Source: Leptidea sinapis
Lineage: Eukaryota; Arthropoda; Insecta; Lepidoptera; Pieridae
Assembly: GCF_905404315.1 (NCBI RefSeq)
Contig: NC_066284.1
Coordinates: 10,186,001-10,250,000, forward strand
Reading direction: 5' to 3'
DNA: 64,000 nucleotides
Every line of letters begins with the position of its first letter. Position 1 is the stretch's first letter. The notes beneath the pieces were generated by a model, which saw only the letters and a program-made list of their open reading frames with translations, did not search any database and was not told where the DNA came from. The translations under genes and the position numbers were made by a program. Below are positions 13,001-22,000 of this stretch, piece after piece.

Positions 13001-16000
13001 CGTTTATTTCTTTAGTGTGCGTGACATGCTATGTTTTACAATCGCGATTTATATGTCACATTGTGTTAGTGTGCGTGCATTACCCAAAATAGAGGTAGCT
13101 ATAGATAATAGAGTCCACTCAATTATTTTCGACGTTTTTACAGCTGTCACAGTCTGTCTAGACGTATAAATGGTCTAAAATATAAGTATATAATGACAAT
13201 TTAAATTTTGTTTTTACCAGTGGGAGGCCCCCTTTGCACAGTACGCCGGCTAGATTATGGGTACTACAACGGTGCTTATTTCTGCCGTGGAACAGTAATG
13301 TGTAATCATTACTGTGTTTCGATCTGAAGGGCGCCGTAGCAAGTGAATTTACTGGGCAAATGAGACTTAACATCTTACGTCTCAAGGTTACGAGCGAAAT
13401 TGTAGTGCCGATCAGAAGTTTTGGGTTTTTCAAGAATCCTGAGCGGCACTGCATTTTAATTGGGCAGGGCGTTAATCAATCAATTACCATCAGCTTAACG
13501 TCCTACTCGTCTCGTGCTTTATTTTCATAAAAAAAATCATAAAAACATATAATAAATCAAGTAAAACCAGTTTTGTAACCTGACTGTGCAATTGGATTTA
13601 CCATCCAACGTTTTAAATCTTAATATATATATATATATATCACGTGCAGGTCGGTCACAACATCTACATCCTGTGCCACCAGCTGGCCGCTCACAACAAG
13701 GAGCTGGCCGGGCTCGTGCGAGCCTCGCCCGCCGGACCTGCGGCGCCTGCGCTCACCTACTACCGCACGCACACCGCGCAGATAGAGGTACCATACACCC
13801 GCATACACACATAATACTCACAAAATAAACTTGGATAAATAAAAAAATCAAAATATGTTATGTTTAATAAAATAAAAAAATTCTACTATTTTCGGAAGGC
13901 ACTTTTAAGACCTATACCAAAAGGAACCGTGTTGTCTACGGCTGCCGTCAACAGATCGAGTTAGTAGGCACTTACTAAAAATCAATATTGGAACCAATTC
14001 CAATTAAGAGCAAGGATCACCTTGGGGTGATCCTAATTTGCATTCCAAAAATATTGAGTGGGTGTTTTTTTAGTGACATATTTTTATTGCGTCATGAAGA
14101 AATGCTTACTTTACTTTAGATACACACAAACACACACATAAATAGCCTGGCCAGCCTCAAAAGGGAATGTACAATTACATTGAGGCATACTGTTATTACT
14201 TACCCTTCAGCCTCCACCTGGATTACCAGGGGCTAAAAGCACATCTGATTGTTCCAAATAAAACTTTACAAATATTTCACGGCTGAGATTTGATCCTTCG
14301 ACCTCGCGATGTTTCGGCTTCGCAATCACAATGATCCAAGCACTGGACCAAAGACTCTATCTATGATCATTAAATTGAAATAGCTGAACTATAATTAGTT
14401 TGAAGTATAAATCTTTCATCCATAATTTCGATCAGGCCACGTGACCAGACATACAATTCGCGCGTTATCTGTAGCTTTATCGACTCACTCTCGCCACCAG
14501 CAAAGTGTCTGGTACGACAATCACAAATCGGAATACGACCTCTAATTTTTCCTTAAATTAAATTGTTCCCAATCAACAGATAGTTCGCACAGATCGAAGC
14601 ATGGAACAGATCGTTTTCCCAATACCGGAGATATGCGAATATTTGCCTGCCGATAGCAAGCATAGAGTACTGCAGACCGCAGAGAGAGACGACCAGGGAA
14701 GCAAAGTAGCTGACTTCTTTTCGAGGCTTGACAACCTCTTCCATGAGATGAAGTGGCAGAAGAAATTACGTGGTAAGTTTGTCTTGCTGGGAATATATCT
14801 ATTAATAATAATGATTTAGTATTCATCATCCCGATATTATTATAAAATAAAAGATCAAATTTTGTTATTTTGAAATTCGACTCTTAGACTCGAAGGACCA
14901 ATCCATGAACGCACTTATTTGTTTTTTCAGATGCAATCAATAATTACTGATAATAATGAAATTTAATAAATTTACCACATATATGTGGTGGTGCCTGTAC
15001 TTGTTAGATATAAAGGTCGTATGTATGTCACTTCATTTTATGTCTCCTACCGCATTTATTACAGGAGTTTTCCGCCACGTTTTAAATATCGCCATTGGAT
15101 GTGTGACGCTCGTCCACAGTTCGGTCTTACAGGCGATTTTCGAACTTCCACGTGATAACATGAGTACGTTCAAAGTAAGTGCGTACGTGTGCCTAAGCGG
15201 CCAGCAACTTTCTTGTGATACCACTCACACACGTCACACTTGATGTTCTTCTGAGGCATAACATTTCGAAATAGTGGTCGTTTTTGTAGTTTTGACGTTC
15301 AATAAGTGATTTTAAATCCTATTTCGAATAAAAATATTTAAATTTTACTGGGGTCGCAACAGAGTATAGGAGTTCGTTTGTCTAATCCATGAAAAAGCTC
15401 CGTCGTCATTGTACATGAAGTATCTCTGTCTACCTTTCTGAGTTCATAGACTGACGAGATGTTGTATTATTGTATCTAAACTTACTTTCAGGTCAGCCGT
15501 TCCTCTTCTGGGTTTCGTCGTACATGTCTCTCTGGAGCAACATACTCTTCAACTTCGCAGTGCTCATAAATGTTATTGTCGCATTCTTCTATCCCTTCCA
15601 AGATGAGAATCCAAGTGAGTACATATTTTGTCTCTTTGTATAATATAGTCGTTTCTTAAATGACACTTATGAAAAAAATACCACCTCGGCAAAAAAAGCC
15701 AGACGTTCAGCTGTTGGTAATTAGTAAGCCCTGCCCATTAGGCATAAAAGGCATTTATTTTCTCAAAATTTATTCCTTCAGAATTCTTTTTGATCTCATT
15801 TCAAATATACTAGATACTACTATCGCTTCGGAAACACTTGGCGGTCTAAGAGAGACGAAGTACATATGAATCATTACAATGCAGTGCCGCTCAGGATTCA
15901 TGATTGTACCCTGAGAAAATTCAGATCGTCATTGTAATTGCGCTTGTCACTTTGAGATATAAAAATGTTAAGACTGATTAACTCAGTAATTTTTCGAGCT

Positions 16001-19000
16001 ACGGCTGTTCAACACCACGATACTTGCACATTATTGCTTCGCGGCAGAAACCACTGTAGTACCGACCTCGCCGGCATAGGCGACACAAACTGTAAATAAA
16101 AATGATTATTCTTTTTATTTGAATGGACTCCCAACAGTTGTATATATTAACTTACATTCCATCACACATCATTCCATAACAATAACAGTAACTGTAATAT
16201 GCCTATAAAGTGACTAAAACCTACTTAAGTATCATAAAACGCTTAATAAACAAAACATATAAAGTTAATGAGTAATTAAAAAAATAATAATAAAACAATA
16301 TATGAGATAATTTTTTTAAGAATTATATGAAGTTAAATTTAAAATTAGTGCCATATAAGGGGTGTTAATATAATTTATCTACACCCATGCATTAAATCCT
16401 CTATTAAAGATTCTAAAACAGTTACCTTATTGTCAACTATACACCCAATGTTCTAATAACCATCACCAAACGAGTGTTGTAATAAAATTTTCAGTCCAAC
16501 ATTACATCATCCGTTTCCATAATAACACTCCTTTGGATTGATATTATGGTTACTAGGTCTGGCTTTTTAATGATAGCAGTAAGCTGTTTCAGAATCTTTT
16601 ATAGAGGGATTAATATTCTGAGTGTAGATAAAGTCTTGTATGCAACTGTTGATAATTAGGTATTAAAACACCCATGTGATACTATTATCAAAAACCCACC
16701 TTCGTGTTTTAATACCCCTTATTACACAACAGTTGCACTGAACATTTTCAAGTTATCGTCATATGTTTGTTACAGAGCTGGGCGAGCACCTGTCGCTGGT
16801 GGTGTGGGTTGCATCCTGTGCGGCGGGCGCACTCGTGGCGTGGCTGCCGCGGTCGTCGGGCGCACGCGCGCTGCTCGCGTCCGCCATCGTGCGGCTCATA
16901 TTCTGCGCCGGGCCCGAGCCCACGCTGTGGGCGCTGGCCATGCTAACTGTGAGTCACTAACACGCACTGTACTGAGGCCGACGAGACCTGATAAACAATG
17001 TAAACAAACTGACCTTGATGAGATACATTGCGGTAGCGAGCGATTATTATCTCTGTCCCTATCAATTGTATGCAATAATAGCGTCAGTTGGTTGACGACA
17101 GCTGTAGTTGAGTGTTTCGTGGTACAGGAAAGCAGTCAGTACCGGAGTTGTCAACATTTGGTTCGCCATTTTGTGAACATAATTCCTGTATATATTGCGT
17201 TTTTTATTATTATTAATCCATTACTGTTAGTTTTCTTGTTGATCTCTTTTTATTTTTTGTCGTTTTTTAGTTAAATTATTGATTTGAATTATCTGGTATG
17301 GAATGTCTGGTAGCTCTAAACATCCTTTGAAAGATAGCAATTCTTTAAAATATTCAAAGATATCGATGTTTTGAATCCCTGAAACTATGTTTACTTTCTT
17401 TATCTCCTCTTGTTGGCCTTACTATAATTGAGTTGTGATTGCCGTCTTGACAATTATATCAATAGTAATTTTGACTATATATGACATTGTTGGAAGTAAT
17501 ATGTCCACAGAGAAGAGCAATTTTTTCTTTCATTTTTTAAATTTATGAGTGGCATGCTTAAGTATAAGGTCGTATAAGGCATAAAATTAATTAATTTTCT
17601 CAAAATTGATTCATTTGGAATTCTTTTTGTTGTCAGTTCAAACACTACCACTGCTTCGGAAACAAATGGCACTCTGAGAAAGAAGGAACGGCGCGAGAAA
17701 CTCTCCCAGAATTCTTTTTTTGCGCTCTTATTAATAAAATATACAATTATTGCAAAACTTATTGCTTTCAAATAATCATAATTTAGTTCCAGGTTGGCAG
17801 CTGTGGAATAGTAAACTTAATGTTAACAATAATATCAAGTTACTTAACTTTAAAAAAAAGAACTTAAAGAATAAAGTCAAGGCAATAAAAATCGACCAGC
17901 TTTTTCTTTTACACAATAAAATGATTTTCACACAAAACTAGATCGATTGGTTTTATTAAAAAATAATTATTTTCAGATAGTAGTTAAGGGTATCCATCTG
18001 GTCAGCATAATGGGCAACCAGGGAACCCTCTCCAAGTCTACTCGCAGTGTCATCACCGACCCCGAGCTGCTGTATCACGGAGTGTACTTGGTCTTCTGTT
18101 TTCTCGGTATCTGCTGTCATCCGTTCTTCTTCTCTGTACTGGTAGGTAATCGTAATTGGTCTATTAGATACTTATATTAATGGTAAATCTGATGTAGGGA
18201 ACGAAAAGGATACCCGCCTCTTCTCCAGTGAGGTTCTAGATTGTATATCTTTGCATTTACTGCTATATATCAATGTTAGACTAAGCAGATACACCAAAAT
18301 CGAGTATGCCGTACTGCACCCTACTGCCTCACCAAGTTCTCACTTTTATTGCGTTTATAAAATGGTTGATTTTGCATGGTCTTATAGCTTGTTTTAATAG
18401 CTTTAAGATGCATGCACACAAATCATCCTAATTATAAGCAAACTATTGCTACACGTAAAATAATATGCATTGACAGAACGCTGCGTGAGCTCCAAAATCA
18501 CGCCCATCTGCGGCATACCGTGCGATCAAAGTTTCCCGGAACGGAAATGATATTGTGCTATTATTGATAATGATTTATTTCTTCTTCAATGATAAGGTGG
18601 AAAAAATGTTTTTGTCATTCATCTCATTGTTCTTTAAATATCATACGTTTGTGTGAACAAACGATTGCACCAACCGGGATTCGTACTAGGGACCCATAGC
18701 TACCAAGAGCTACTAATCCCGGAGCTCAGTACTAAGTAGTTTGAACCGATAAAATTGTCACCAGTTACTGGACATCGTGTACCGGGAGGAGACGCTGCTG
18801 AACGTGATGCGCTCGGTGACGCGGAACGGGCGCTCCATCCTGCTGACGGCAGTGCTGGCTCTGGTGTTGGTCTACATGTTCTCCATCGTGGGCTACATGT
18901 TCTTCCGAGACCACTTCCTCGTTACGGTCGACCGGTTGGATGGTGAGTATCAAGCTTACATCAGTGAAAAACTATTCTCCACAACTACGTGGGCGTGATT

Positions 19001-22000
19001 TTTGGCCACGGAACAAACCACTATTCCTGAAATTTCAATTCTTCTTCAAGTTGAAATTTGCTTACTTTGGTAGTACTCGTATATATGATATGACGACGAA
19101 TTGCATCAGCGAAAAACTATTCTTCAAAACTACGTGGGCGTGATTTTTGGCCACGGAACAAACCACTATTCCTGAAATTACAATTCTTCTTCTAGTTGAA
19201 ATTTGCTTACTTTGGTAGTACTCGTATATATGATATGACGACGAATTGCATCACCATCAAAATCGTCATTGCATGTAAGTTTACAGCTGGCGTTTTTCTA
19301 CGACTTCTTTTAATGACAGCTTATTTAGCTCCATACTACTGCTGCAGTAGGCTTCTTTGGCAATTAACAGTTGGAACACTGCTTCCTAAGGCAGCAACGG
19401 GGTGCACCATAAGAAATTCCTTTTCAAAGTCATTTTGAAGGCGTTTCACAAACGTCCTTTTAACAGTTCCTTTCGACATATTGAGAGCTTACTATATTCA
19501 ACTGAAGAATTTACGTATCGATACTGGGGAATGTAAATACCAAACTCAACATACGAGAATACTCAAGTAAAACACACACTCACAAACCGAAAAACAGTGA
19601 ATGTCAAATGAACTTCGCGTGACAAGCACAGGTACTAAATGACAATAAAATGGCGCCGCCGGGTCGGCGATGCGTTATGATATTTCTAGTGATAACTTGT
19701 TTATAATGCGCTTATCTTAATCTTTAATTAATATATATAAATTGCGTGTCACGTTGTTTGTCCGCGATGGACTCCTAAACTAATGAACAGATTTTAAGGG
19801 GGATTACTTCATGGAGTGCAATTTAGTCCAACTTGAGAGATATGATAGTTTTTGTTTCGATATATCGACCCATAATTTGTTGACGCACGGCTTGACAGTT
19901 CTGCTGTGAAACAATTTCATTATAACAACAGGAAGCATATTTTACGAAATAAATCTTTAGTTATGAAATATGACTAACAAATTCATAAAAAACAGTATTT
20001 TATTCATTATGTACAGAACAACGTCTGTCGGGTAGGCTAGTAGTTAATATTATTGTGTACAAATATTTATATTTTACTCATTTATTATTTCTATATTTAT
20101 TTTATTTTATTTATATATATGATATATTATATATAGTTAAAAAACTAATAAACGAATTCTTAATATTTAAACTAAAAATATTTCGATGTATTAAATCGAT
20201 TGAAAAATATACCTTTTTAAATAAAATAGATTAATATTTCAAATCGATTCGGTAACATGTGAGGGCGTCACTAATTTCGAACTTTGTTGCTATCATGTTC
20301 TCTCTAAATGAGCTTTTTTTAGAACCGATAACGATGATACCGTAAAAAATTTAAATTTCCATAATTTTTTAAATTCAGTTTCATAGAACAGAAGCGTATT
20401 ATTCTGGTATACGTAAAATGATTGTGTTGTCCCTTTATAGATGACGACGACCCCCGTTTCAACGCCGACCAGTGCGGCGACGACCCGTCCAACAAGTATC
20501 TGGCCGGGGCGGACGGCTCGTGCGGCGCGAGCGCGGGCGGCGGCCGCTTCGTGTCGGTGGGCGGGGCGCTGCGGGAGCGCAGCTGCGACTCACTCATCAT
20601 GTGCATCGTGACCACGCTCAACCAGGGGCTGCGGAACGGAGGCGGCATCGGGGACATACTGCGTGCGCCGGCCAGCTTTGTACGTACTGACATTAATTAT
20701 GTATAGTCGAGAACCTACATTTGAAACAATAATGTATTCTAATATTATAAAGAGGTGTAGAGTTAGAGTTTGTGAGGTTGTAGGGGGTAATCTGTGGATT
20801 TACTGAACCGATTTTGAAAATTCTGCTAATAATAGTAAGCCACATTATTACACACGAAACAAAGAATGCAATAATAATGTAGGTACGCTAGTATAAAACC
20901 TGCGAAAGTATTACTTCGCTAATTAATCGACGAATCAAATTAGGTAACCAACACCTTGTCTACATACACAAAATGGCTGCGAACGAAATTCAGCGATACG
21001 TCTCCTTTCTCTTTCACTCGCCTTGTTGCATATTCTCTTTCTATTTCGTTGCATAGCCTTATTTCGCCTTAGCGAATTAACAATAAAAAAAATCCATACA
21101 TGTGTGTACAGGAGCCGCTGTTCGTAGCGCGCGTGGTGTACGATCTGCTGTTCTTCTTCGTGGTGATCATCATCGTGCTGAACCTGATATTCGGTGTGAT
21201 CATCGACACCTTCGCCGACCTGCGTAGCGAGAAGCAGCAGAAGGAGCTCATACTGAAGAATACCTGCTTCGTATGTGGTCGGTTACTTGCAACTACTTTC
21301 AATAACACGCGAACCACTACAGGATATTTCTCAAGTGGAACTCTAGCATAAACTTAACCCTAAGCGTATCCAATTTTAGGTTATAATATATTTTTATGAG
21401 ACGTGCAGGACTCTACCCATTACAATCCAGTGCCGCTCAGGAATCTTGAAAAACCCAAAAAATCAGAGCGACACTACAATTGCGATCGTCGTTAATTCTC
21501 ATTTTCCCAGTAATTTCACTAGCTACGGCGTCCTTCAGACTAAAGCACAATAATGCTCACATTACTGCTCACGACAGAAAAACGTACGGTTGTGGTATTC
21601 ATAATCTAGCCGGCATCCTGTGCAAAGATGCCTCTCACTGGTAAAAAGGAATAAAAGGCATTTATTTTCTCAAAATGGATTCCTTTACAATTCTTTTTGA
21701 TGTAATTTCTGATATACTAGATACTACTACCACTTCGGAAACAAATGGCGCTCTGAGAAAGGAGAAGCGGCGCAAGAAACTCCCCAAAAGCACGAACAGC
21801 TCTCTTTAGTAGAGCAAACACTATATCAATGCCAGCAGCATGACCCCATAGTAAAATACCGTACGTCATGATGCTGTGAATTTTCACAGCAGCAGTTATT
21901 TAACTGAAGTACACTAATCTAGCGGTCGCAACATTTGTGTACTATCGGCGTATGCCGCAGAGCTGAGTCTATCTAGTTGGGCAATATGCGGACCCCACTG

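Noticed and set aside
14100..14360. tRNA-derived SINE on the minus strand
   Set aside because: A weak B-box-like word is present but no second copy or clear boundaries could be seen.
16804..17274. Plus-strand frame of 156 codons
   Set aside because: Out of frame with the Itpr exon it overlaps (16776-16948) and runs into repeat F and intron sequence.
20319..20693. Minus-strand frame of 124 codons
   Set aside because: Shadow of the GC-rich Itpr pore exon.
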